A DNA stretch of 64,000 nt from Sthenelais limicola (Eukaryota > Annelida > Polychaeta > Phyllodocida > Sigalionidae). Made by a program: the position numbers and the translations under genes. The stretch spans positions 22,667,323 through 22,731,322 of the forward strand of contig OW804094.1 of NCBI GenBank assembly GCA_942159475.1, in the 5' to 3' direction. Below the pieces are notes generated by a model that did no database searches, had not been told where the DNA came from, and saw only the letters and a list, made by a program, of their open reading frames with translations. Below are positions 11,660-22,136 of the stretch, piece after piece (within the stretch, counting starts at the first letter, position 1; each line of letters starts with the position of its first letter).

Positions 11660-11945
11660 TAACATGACTGAATTCATCAATATTCTACTGCTGCTGTTAT
11701 ATGTTTATACATGGAGATGAAGCCCATTTAGCCGAGCAAAAACGGTCGCCGGTGAGCGATAATAAGTGAAGTCTTCGCAGGAAAGGACTTTAAATGAGCT
11801 TTAGAAGCTATGTAGCAAAATCTGACTGAACAAAATCCTCCAGAATGTTGGTCAAATGACTTTTAGATGTTTGTTAAAGAATGGAACAAAAGGTAGAAAA
11901 TATTCAGTTCTTGACCAATGTTAAATGAGAGTGCAGATTTAAAAT
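11660..11945 (+). repeat. Repeat E, near full length
   Basis: Order: TCAATATTCT, CTGCTGTTATATGTTTATAC, CGGTGAGCGATAATAAGTG, TCCTCCA, GGTCAAATGACTTTTAGATG, AAAGGTAGAAAA, and a tail GAGAGTGCAG. No coding frame. Likely a SINE-like or other short retroposon. Confidence 0.6.
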
Positions 11946-11964
11946 AAAATATATAAAACACATA

Positions 11965-12182
11965 TGGGTCATATGTTCAGAAAATGTACAATTCAACTTC
12001 ACCAATCTTCTCAGATAACCCAAATTTCAGACGAAAGTTCAACCTAGCCAAACAGATTGCTAGAATCAATGCAATGCCAAATATTGTCGAATTTACCTAA
12101 TATTGACCAAATTGCAGCCTATTTGGTAGAATTTACTAAATGTGTACAGCTGCCGATTGTACATTTTCTGAAAGTCTGACCC
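11965..12182 (-). mobile_element. MITE-A copy
   Basis: Small internal deletion; flanks ATAT and ATAT. Confidence 0.83.
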
Positions 12183-12228
12183 ATATAAGAGAATAGCGAA
12201 AGAGCCGCCTAGAAGAGTAAAGCATATA

Positions 12229-13342
12229 GGCCATCAGCTGAGCCTCAGAATATGGCTAGAAAATGATTTTCGTTCCGGATTTTGGGCACTACTTTTTGAC
12301 ACCAGTTTCCAATTGCTTATACTATATATTATAATATCCCAAAAGTTCTCCATGATATTCCTGCCAGTTTTTGAGAAAATGAGCAATCAATCAGACAGTG
12401 CAAAGCCTATGGAGCTTATGGTCTGGCTTCATTTTTAATGGTAATTTTAATAGTCCATCATTTATTTGGTAAATGTTGAATTCTCGGTCCTACTAAATTT
12501 TTATGATTGATTCGAAATCTCCAGAATCTCCTGATTTCGAATCTGCCAATTTCCACTTTGTAATTTTTGAGGAATTTTAATTATTGACGCTTGAAAAAAA
12601 AAGTTAAAAAATAATTAAATTATTTATTTAATTATTTATTTAAAATAATTAATCAATGAATAAATTATCTAATGGGTTTAGAATCAAGTGACTGATATGA
12701 ACTGATAGGAAATGATGTCCCTTAAAACTGTTTTTATTTGACCTAATATGTCAGTGCATTATTGTCAGAGTTATTTGCAAAATACCTCCCGATTAATGAC
12801 CTTTGACCTTGACCTTTATGAGGCATTTTGCTAATAACTCTGAAAATAATGCACTGACATCTTAGGTCAAAAGAAAACAATTTTAGGGCACAGTATTCTC
12901 TATTGATTGATATCAGTCACTTCATTCTACATATAGAAGATAATATTTTTTATTATTTATTTATTTAATTTTTTACATTTTATTTTCCAAACATGGAGAA
13001 CTAAAATTCCTCAAAAGTTAGAAAGATAAAAATGGCAGATTCAGAATCAGAAGATTCCGGAGATCTGGAGTCAATAAAAAAGTCATTGGTATGACCGAAG
13101 ATTCAACATTCATCAAATAAATGATGTTCTATTAAAATGACCATTAAAATGAAGCCAGACCGTTGGCTCCATAGGCTTTGCACTGTCAGAAACAATGCCC
13201 AATTACTCAAAATCTGGCAGGAATTGCATGGAGAATTTTTGGGATATTATAATATAGGGTATTAGCAATAGGAATCTGCTACTAAAAAGTAGTGCCCAAA
13301 ATCCGGAACGAAAATCACTCTTTTGGGGTACAGCTGATGGCC
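12229..13342. repeat. 1.1-kb fold-back palindrome
   Basis: Ends GGCCATCAGCTG and CAGCTGATGGCC. Paired blocks include TTTTCGTTCCGGATTTTGGG / CCCAAAATCCGGAACGAAAA, GTGCAAAGCCTATGGAGC / GGCTCCATAGGCTTTGCAC and GACCTAATATGTCAGTGC / GCACTGACATCTTAGGTC. The centre is near 12785. Noncoding; a fold-back transposon is the likely origin. Confidence 0.85.
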
Positions 13343-14031
13343 TAATAACATTGGGGCTTAGTTTAGCGCTCCTTTCCTTTAGAGGGAAGGGGGAAGGGAT
13401 GAGCTGGTAGGGGAGGAAAGGCCTTAACTTTGGGTCATTTAGGTGGCATTTTATGATTTTAAGTACCATTAAACGTCGCCTACTTGATATGTGCTATTAT
13501 GACCTGGCTTAGAGGGGAGAGGATTACATCTAAGACAGGAGGAACTTCCCCACAAATTGGGTCGAGGGAGGTGAGCCCAGCTGTTTTTTATGGGGATGTG
13601 AACTGATTAACAGGGACTAATGGAATATGCCTTCTTCCACACCTTGACATCAGAGAGAAATCCCCGCTCTATAATTACCCTGCCATAAACTAGTGACGCT
13701 ACGGCCCTCGTCATCATCTGGCCTACAGTCCCCTCCCGCCCAAAACATGAACCGATCTAATACCCTATAAATAACAAATAAATGATAATTAATAAATAGT
13801 ATATGAAAAATTTGACTGTGTCGATGTTGACTTTATTATTCGTATAGCTACTATTATCATTGTCTAGGAGGATAAATTGAGGGAAAACATTGTTTTATAT
13901 ATCGTATTGAAACAAATGAAACTATATTCTATGTTTAATATTACTTCTCATTGTTTAAATTGTTCAAATAAGTATTGAATTAATATACATTCGATGTCAT
14001 AAATGCTTAAAAGAGTAAATACCTCACATAT
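13343..14031. other. Intron sequence, nothing recognised
   Basis: An 88-codon minus frame at 13469-13203 runs into the palindrome and is not convincing. Confidence 0.4.
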
Positions 14032-14427
14032 GTGATATGTTTTAGGAAAATGAGTCATAAGTCGCAAAATATGGATTTTGAGATATCACCATATTTGAAA
14101 AGAGGAGATCAAGCTGATAGTAAACATGAATGACATTTAAGAAGTATTTTTATATGTTATGTTTGATATTTTTATTTTTGGAAAAAATAGTTTGCAATGT
14201 GGATGGATAATTATCAGTAAAGTAACTAAATACACTTCATACAAATGCCTTCAAAACTCAAGGATATATTTAATACAATGTTCCGAAATTTGTTACATGG
14301 ATTTATATGACTATAAGTGCCAAACCCTCTAAATATGAGAACATTTCACTAAATGGATCTTGTGAAAATAACACTATGAAAAATATCAATTTTGCGACTT
14401 ATGACTTATTTTCCTAAAACACATCAC
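14032..14427 (-). mobile_element. MITE-B copy
   Basis: Full length with both tips; flanks ATAT-like. Confidence 0.86.
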
Positions 14428-14832
14428 ATATTATATACTTGTAACAAAGCCAGAAATTGTCAATGGGTTCTACGAGAATAGCATGAATATGTAATTTGAC
14501 CCAATATAATTTATTAAAAAAAAAATAGTATCATGATTTGCTTACGCAGTGTTACGTAATTCTGACATACCAGTACTATAATACAAAATCCATTTGCTCA
14601 ATATTATCCTAGGTTTTCAATAATCTAATGACAATGTAATTATAACCTTATCAATCTATTTTATTGTATATCGTGGACATCGAAGAGCACGTAGGTGAAT
14701 AAATATTGATAAGTCGTGGATACAAACTATAAATATGAATGGGCCCCTCCCTGCTGATAAAAATGAGATATTGAATCTGAAATCTGTATGCGAAACTAAT
14801 AATTATTTGCTGTTTTGAATGCGAATACTCAC

Positions 14833-15032
14833 TCTAGGACCAACCCCTCAGATCAGATAAGAATAGTACATGTCAGCCTACCTCGCTAATCTGTTTCTTG
14901 TCCTAGAACTCGACGTTTTAATGGAATTATAATGACATTTTGCGGTCTTAATGGAATTATAATGACTCTTTGCGGTTTCAGGAGAGACGCTTTCCCTTTG
15001 TTTGAAGGGACATTTCAACTTTGGGCCTAGAC
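14833..15032 (+). mobile_element. MITE-F copy
   Basis: TCTAGGACC ... GGGCCTAGA inverted tips. It contains an internal doublet, AATGGAATTATAATGACATT repeated as AATGGAATTATAATGACTCT. Confidence 0.7.
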
Positions 15033-15382
15033 TGTACTGTCCTAATCTTTCTGTAAGAGCAATCTCTGTGGTAACCTTATTAAATGGCAAAAAGGCTGGC
15101 AATGCTTCTCCTGAGTGTTCAGTCATCGGTGCCAATACCTCCTCATTAAACTTAATTATCTCTAATTCTCCACCCCCGACTGTCATTTTCTACTCTAGCG
15201 TCATGGATCATCCTTTTAAAAAGCGTTTTTAGAAAGCATGGGAGAACTAGTTCACTTCTTATAGCTTTGCACTGGAAGATGGTCTAATTTAAGAAAAGCT
15301 TCACTACAACTTGAGCTGATCAATTATTCACCACATGTCCCTAGCTTCAATAGGGGGTTTTCATAGCCGCCATTTTGATTCC

Positions 15383-16143
15383 CGAGTGAGTGAGATTGGT
15401 TGCTTTATGCCTTTATCAACACATTTAATATGGTTATATCAAGGGCGGGAGAGCTGAGAGTGGGTGAGTGAGATTGGTTGCTTTATGCCCTTATCAACAC
15501 ATTTAATATGGTTATATCAAGGGCGGGAGAGCTGAGAGGGAGGGAGTGAGTGAGATTGGTTGCTTTATGCCCTTATCAACACATTTAATATGGTTATATC
15601 AAGGGCGGGAGACCTGAGAGGGAGTGAGTGATTGAGATTGGTTGCTTTACGCCCTTAACAACACATTTAATATGGTTATATCAAGGGCGGAAGAGCTGAG
15701 AGGGAGTGAGTGAGTGAGTGAGATTGGTTGCTTTACGCCCTTATCAGCACATTTAATATGGTTATATCAAGGGCGGAAGAGCTGAGAGGGAGTGAGTGAG
15801 TGAGTGAGATTGGTTGCTTTACGCCCTTATCAGCACATTTAATATGGTTATATCAAGGGCGAGAGAGCTGAGAGGGAGTGAGTGAGTGAGATTGGTTGCT
15901 TTACACCCTTATAAACACATTTAATATGGTTATATCAAGGGCGGGAGAGCTGAGAGGGAGGGAGTGAGTGAGATTGGTTGCTTTATGCCCTTATCAACAC
16001 ATTTAATATGGTTATATCAAGGGCGGGAGACCTGAGAGGGAGGCAGTTTATGATCATACCCAGGAAAGAGATAGAGAAGAAAGGAGAGAGAGACAGAGAA
16101 AAGAGACAGAAAGGCACTCAATGGTCTTATCCAGGACCAGGTT
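15383..16143 (-). mobile_element. CACT-tailed SINE with its tail end amplified into a tandem array
   Basis: On the minus strand this is the SINE seen at 32.6, 45.4, 52.7 and 61.7 kb. About seven units of 90-120 bp (GAGTGAGATTGGTTGC...TTAATATGGTTATATC...GAGAGCTGAGAGGG) repeat the 3' portion before a single body at 16043-16143. It is flanked by TTTGATTCCCG and TTTGAATCCCG, a target duplication inside element D. So the array grew from one inserted SINE. Confidence 0.7.
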
Positions 16144-16177
16144 TGAATCCCGATTCGCATGGAATTATGGGACTATA

Positions 16178-19100
16178 GTAGGGTGCCAGGATGGGCAGTC
16201 ACTTCAAATTCATGTAAAAGTTTCGTTCTTGGTACCAAATGAAAGCTTAGGGTCTAAATAACAATTTTGGTCCGAGTGTCCAGCCGTCATCCCACTAGGG
16301 GAGCCGTGAGGGGGCTTTTAATATAGGGGCTGGACCCCCCTTTCACTGGTTATGTAAAATTATCATAACTTTTGAAATAATTGTCCAATCTGAACATAAC
16401 TGGTATCATTAGGTGGGGAATTAAGAGACAAAAGCATTTTAGTAAGTATTATTTATCTAGTGGGGTCACAGACCCCCTAAATTTGGGGGAGGGGGCTGAA
16501 CACAGCTTAAAAGCGTTGAAACTGCTATAACTCCTGTAATAATACTCTGATTTGAACATGGCTGTGGTGAATAAATTTGTACTGCAGAGATAATATCATA
16601 TATTCAAATGTATTTAACCTCTAGTGTGACCCAAACACCCCACCCCCACCCCCTTTCTGGGGGAGGGGGCACCGGGTAAGACAAATCTTTAAAATCCTAT
16701 ATAGTCAGGGAATATTACAAAAATCTGTGAACAAATTCCTTATTAAGAAATTTTTTCACCAATATGTTTTGGTAAAGGTATCTAATAACATACTTCAAAA
16801 AATTTAAATTCAACTCTCATAGGAAAACCCGTAACAGCCGAAAAACAAAAATGGCCGCCACTTAAACTTTGAAACTCCATAACTTGGGGTAGAATAAACA
16901 TGTAATCAAGTGTGAATACACTTTTTCTATGTTTTAAGGCATGGGGAATCCATTGGAATATGAAAAAGGTTGATACAGAGTATATTTAGCAAGTTAATCT
17001 ACTGATACTGAAAAAAAATGAACAAAAAACCCATAAATAAATCCTCCCAAATGTACCCTGTGATGTAAACATCTAATTCAGGTTTATGAAGGCATTCATG
17101 ACAAAGGGCACTAGGAAGCACATTTTTGCAGTCCAAAATGTAATGTAATAGTTTTATTTGTGACTGCGATATCTGAAATGAGGACCAAAAAGAGTCAATT
17201 TGTCTATAGCAAGACAGTTTCTTACTTTGATCATCAGCAACTGAGCTGTTTTCATAATCACCGTTGCAATAGTCTGAAGCTGGAGTACTTCCAGGTTAAT
17301 TTTAGCTTTCTGGAAGAAGACTGGAAGAAACTGCTACATTGGGAGTGAATAATTGTGTACTAGCTGGTCAGGGCTAGGATACAATGACAGTCGATATATG
17401 TTGGGATTGTCACCTTTGAATGTACTTGTAGAATCCGGCCCAGCTTTCACTATATATACTTTTTGGAGGCTCTGTCATTGGTAAACATCTAAACTTACTT
17501 TTGCTATACAAGCACTCAAGAACAACTAGGAAAAACCTTTTCCCTTGCCCCAAAATACTTTTTATATTACTCTAGTACCACATGGATAAATATGGTCTGC
17601 AGATCTGCTATCCTAGATTCTTTCTTCCAATGTTTTTCCATTCACTTTCCTCTTTGGTTGTCAGAGTTGTTGTGCATTTGTTTTATCACTGGCTAAGGAC
17701 AGGTAATTGTGAACAATTTTGTACCTTGATTATTTCTGCACATATAACCTTTCTACACTTGATTTGATGTGATGATAGCCATTGCTTTAGAGGATTGCTC
17801 AGAAAGATATAAATGCACCACTAAATGCTGTGGTGTGCATGATTGAAGGAAATGCCAATTCAAGAGAATGTAGCTCCAAACTTACTGGGAATACCAGTTC
17901 AAATGATCTATGAGCAGCAAAATAACGAAGAGCCCTTCTACACAGCTGATGAAATTGCCCCTGGGTGTCACTCACAGTAATGTGAAAGTAACTTAATTCA
18001 ATACATAAATCCTACCAAAATATAGATTGAAGGATATATTCTGATGTTTTACATAAATTCTGATGTTTTGAGGAACAGCTTGTAAAGAAGCTTTGTTCTC
18101 AAACTGCAAAGATCTTGTTAAAATCTGAAGATCTTCAGTATGCTTAGCAGATTTGGCAAAGAGGAATAGGCTTGCAATCCATACCAGAAATGCTTCCATT
18201 CCTTACGGCATCAGCCATGTAAAAAGGGAAAAAGTTTCCAGTTGCTTCTGCAGTACATGAGTGTTGTTGTGGAGCTAGTTCTGTAGGTGGAGAGGGGTGG
18301 TAAGCTCCTCCCCACATTGTTCACTGGCCTTTCGATTTGGTTAGAACATAAGTGAATTAGAACAAAGAATGAATATACATGTGTATGCCAAGTGAGTATG
18401 ATAAGTTCCTGATGGAGTAATCAGTCATAGGTTGTACTATCAACTGCCCTTGTAATTGAGCTTGCAGTACCACTTATATCTGTTTATTGAAATCAAATGG
18501 AGGCATGGCAAGAGGGAAACCTAACAAAGAGCTGTTTAACTAATAAGTTTTGCCTGTATGTGTTGAAATCAACATTCTTCTATTAATTATGCAGGTGACC
18601 ATCTTTAAAATATATCAGACCAAAAGATAAAGTGAGAAGAGGGAAGAGAATTGCTCTTCTTCACATTTTCATGGACGGAAACCCCTTCAGCAATTACCAA
18701 ACCTTGATAACTTTTGCTACCAGTGTGACAGCACATATTGCTTCTCAATATTGATGAGGCAAAAAGAGTAGAGAAGCATATTCTAGAGTCAAGGAATGGG
18801 TAAACTGTCCCAAACATTACATAAAGGATATGATAACCCTCAGATGGCAATTTGAAATTAGAATTTAAGGTCATTCAATGCCAATAGATCTCCAACTTGT
18901 TTCAATGCATCAACATTAATGAAGTATTTTGGGCATGAGAAAGGGATTCTTTTTTGACATTGCCAACATGCCTGGATTACAAGAGAAAGCTTACATGGTT
19001 TCCAATAATAGAGCTGGAGAAGATACTTTTTGTTTTAAAAAAATACTGTGAATCCACAGATCATAAACACTACCATCTACTTCTGCTGCCAATAAGAACC

Positions 19101-20372
19101 ACCACTATAGAGTACATCACCAAATTAAAAAGTTGGGAAGGTGTTAACCTTCTATCTATGGGGGCAAATTCAGTATCTACTTGAAGCCCAGAATTTGCTC
19201 CTTAGGATGATGTTTTAATATTTATTGATTAAAAAAGGAGGGTAAATAATACAACCCCACTGATGAGTCTATTATTTCAGCTGAGTTGCCCTATTTCTTC
19301 CACATTTTCTCTTAATTTATTCAACAATTTTCTGAGAGTATTTTCGTTCAATGTAAACTTGTTGTACTACATGTTTCCAAATAATTCAATGTGAAAAATC
19401 AGCATTTATGTCAGCATAGTAAGGCTGATGTCCAAAGAATTCCAAAAAGAAACATAAGAATTGATTACATATGATATATTGTTAAAAGGAGCTAGGGTAG
19501 GATATCTCTGTTTCCTGGTGCCATCCATGATACTCTTTGATCCTGAAATTGACCTTGAAGAAGGAAAACAATTTCAGAAATGGATTCCGCACACCTGAAA
19601 ACCTAGATAAACAGGTGTCATACATGAATGAAGAACTAACAGGAGCTGAGATATGATATTCAAGTTTCGTGCCAGCAGCCATATTGGATTTTGACCTTGA
19701 GAATGAACTTAAAAGAAAAAAATGATTTCCGAAATGAATTTCCCAGATCTTGATACATAGGAAAACTGGTGTTGCACAAGGATATCTTACTAGCATGACC
19801 TGACATATGACATAGATTATGAGTTGAACCTGAGATAGTGTGTACAATTTCAGCAGTGGATATTTTGTTTTTTGCAATTTTGGGGGTGTTCCCCCCCCCA
19901 TAGATTTTCTTGGACTTTAAGTATATTAATAAGGGTATTAATACTACCTATAACTGTTGAGAAACCTGTTGGAATTTGCCCAGAATCAGTGTATTATAGT
20001 AGAACTTATAGCAATTTTAACATTTTCAAGGTTTGTTCAGCCACTCCCCCCGAGTCAGGGGTTTGTGACCCCCCCCCCCCCCCCGACGAGAAATATTTAC
20101 TAAAATGCTTTTGTCTCTTAATTCCCCACCTAATGACACTAGTTATGTTCAGATCGGACTATTATTTTAAAAGTTATAATAATTTTACTTAACCAGTGTA
20201 TGGGGGGTCTGGCCCCTATATTAAAAGCCCCCTCACGGCCCCCCTAGTGGGATGACGGCTGGACACTCGGACCAAAAATGTTCGTTAGACCCTAAGCTTT
20301 CATTTGGTACCAAGAACGAAACTTTTACACGAATTTGAAGTGAAAATCAAATTTTGCATTGGCCAGGAACCC
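16178..20372 (+). mobile_element. 4.2-kb element with long terminal inverted repeats, degenerate or non-autonomous
   Basis: Left and right ends are inverted copies for about 350-400 bp: GGGTNCC, CACTTCAAATTC, TTTCGTTCTTGGTACC, GGACACTCGGACC, AAAGCCCCCTCACGG and GAATTAAGAGACAAAAGC all occur in both arms. The left arm lacks about 12 bp near the tip. The interior (16560-19990) has no frame above about 140 codons and no transposase was recognised; low-grade frames occur at 17160, 18605 and 18954. Sequence at 1-130 is related to the arms. Confidence 0.7.
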
Positions 20373-20779
20373 TACTACTAATGGTAAAGAATAAAATCTA
20401 TAGAAAAGATGCCATGTTCTGCATGGACTATTTATCAGTGCTCTGATGTCCCCAGCTTTCCCATCATGCATTTGGCTAACATAAATCATTTATACAAGCT
20501 GCGATATTGGTGAAAAGATTCTTGCAATTTCATTAAAAATGTTGCCAGATTTTGTACGTCAGATTAATTCAGAATCCATCCCCCAGGATGCACTGTAACA
20601 GACATACGCAGTGGCACATGCAACTCTCCTATTAATTGTGGACAGGATTGTTTTGCTGGTAAAGTATGTGAATGAGCATGCCTACCATTTTAACCCCTTA
20701 TCGTCCCAGTGTTGAAAGATGGTTTTATCAGCAGGGAATCAATCGCCTGCAGTGTTTGGAAGGGACCAAGTCACTATCT
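20373..20779. other. Right part of element D, then unique flank of the retrotransposon
   Basis: D ends at 20634. 20635-20779 is unique-looking and adjoins the retrotransposon A-run. Confidence 0.6.
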
Positions 20780-21644
20780 TTTTTTTTTTTTTTCACGTTT
20801 GAAAAATATTTTATTCAGAAGACATCAGACACGGGTCTCACAGATTCGAGTGATTTTCGTGGCGCACTGATGTTGACATCTTTTTACAATTTGCAGTGCG
20901 GAGAGAACGTAAATATATATATTATGATACACAAAACAATTCATTATAGTAAGATGGATACCGTTTTTGACATAGTTAATCTGTTACTACTGATGATAAA
21001 CTTGGCGAGATTTGATGATGTTAGAATTTATGAGATGAGATGGGGTGATAATTACTGGCTATGTTTTAATTAATATCTTCTCTATGCAGAGGGAGTTAGG
21101 TGGGGTTGAGGACCAAATGTCAGGACCTCGGTTGTAAAATTTGCCAGTTTATATTCAGTATAACTTATAGTTATGGATAACAAATATTGAGTAATATACA
21201 GGTTTTTGTGACATTTAGGGCTTTCATATGTACAAACTTTTTGGAGAATTTATAAAAGAGGTAAGAAATAGTGTTATAATTAGATTAGACCGTATCGTTG
21301 ACCCTTAGTGGTTATCTAGATGGAACATATTTACACACATGAGCACGTCTATCACAGCTGTACATTGAGACATGAGACCAATAGAATAAATCAGATAGGA
21401 GAGGGTAATACAATTATGCTCGGTACCTGTAATTTGCAATCTGATTGTGAATTTGTCGCTAACCAACTATATTTAGCATGCTGACCGGTCGATATTTACA
21501 CAATAAATAGTACCCAGCTAGTGGGTGTACACAGGTATTGATTGGTGGTTATACACATTAGTTTTTACGTACCTGGCTTCTCATCGCATTTCCATTACAC
21601 ATGACACTTTGATAGGTGAGTTTATAACAGATTTCATTTGTGGT
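20780..21644 (-). other. Retrotransposon 3' untranslated region and poly(A)
   Basis: About 850 bp without a coding frame follows ORF2. It ends in AATAAA at about 20815-20808 and an A-run at about 20796-20780 on the minus strand. The terminal words TTTATTCAG (plus strand) recur at 10478, 46386 and 50998, which suggests related truncated elements there. Confidence 0.6.
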
Positions 21645-22136
21645 CTACCCATTTAGTATGTGTCTTTTTAATAGAATGTTAAAGTAGTTTTTGTCGTTTA
21701 CATTTCTTAGGTCCGCTGGTAAGGAGTTCCAGGTACTAGACATAAAGTTTATATAACAATTTCGTTCTTTCTCCGTTTTTGGTGGGAAACCCTGAAGTGT
21801 CGGAGCGTTCGCCTGGCGTGTGGCCCGAGGAGGGGCCGTACCTTTATTTTTTAAGTACACGTTGTCATGAGCTATTTTGCTAAGATTAAATTTCATACGG
21901 GCACTGATATTCATTACTCTCGCTTCATTATACATGTTAATGGTTGGAGTCAATTGATCACATTGCAATGCCACTCTTAATATTTTATTCTGAAGTATTT
22001 GTAGTTTCTTATTCTGGGTTGTGGTTAGGGGGGATAGGCTAAATAAACTATAGTCAAAGATAGACATGAGTTTGGATTTAGCTATGATTATGGCTGCTGA
22101 TTTGGTCAAAAAAGGCCTAATTTTTAAAGATGTAAA
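21645..22136 (-). pseudogene. Detached C-terminal part of retrotransposon ORF2
   Basis: This frame continues ORF2 after the 8-bp duplication, reading IFTSLKIRPFLTKSAAIII, then LQNKILRVALQ and FMSSTWNSLPADLRNV. The KLQNKILR...WNSLP pattern is typical of the C-terminus of CR1/L2-like reverse transcriptases. It has no ATG start of its own near the junction. It ends in TAG at about 21645. Confidence 0.75.

Larger units (their letters stand above)
15349..20634 (+). mobile_element. Element D, copy split by a SINE array and by the 4.2-kb element
   Basis: The ends are TAGGGGGTTTTCATAG and a matching CTCCTATTA, apparently with TA duplications. The uninterrupted sequence can be followed in the copy at 47577-48296: CCGCCATTTTG, GGAATTATGGG, CCCCAGCTTTCCCATCATGC, GAATCCATCCC. 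It is interrupted first by the SINE array (15383-16143) and then by the 4.2-kb element (16178-20372). No coding frame is seen in D. Confidence 0.7.

Noticed and set aside
18605..18874. 89-codon minus frame inside the 4.2-kb element
   Set aside because: Looks protein-like but matches no transposase motif and is bounded by stops; kept only as a note in the element entry.
19482..19901. 139-codon minus frame inside the 4.2-kb element
   Set aside because: No recognised motif; it runs into the C-rich segment at the element arm and is most likely chance.
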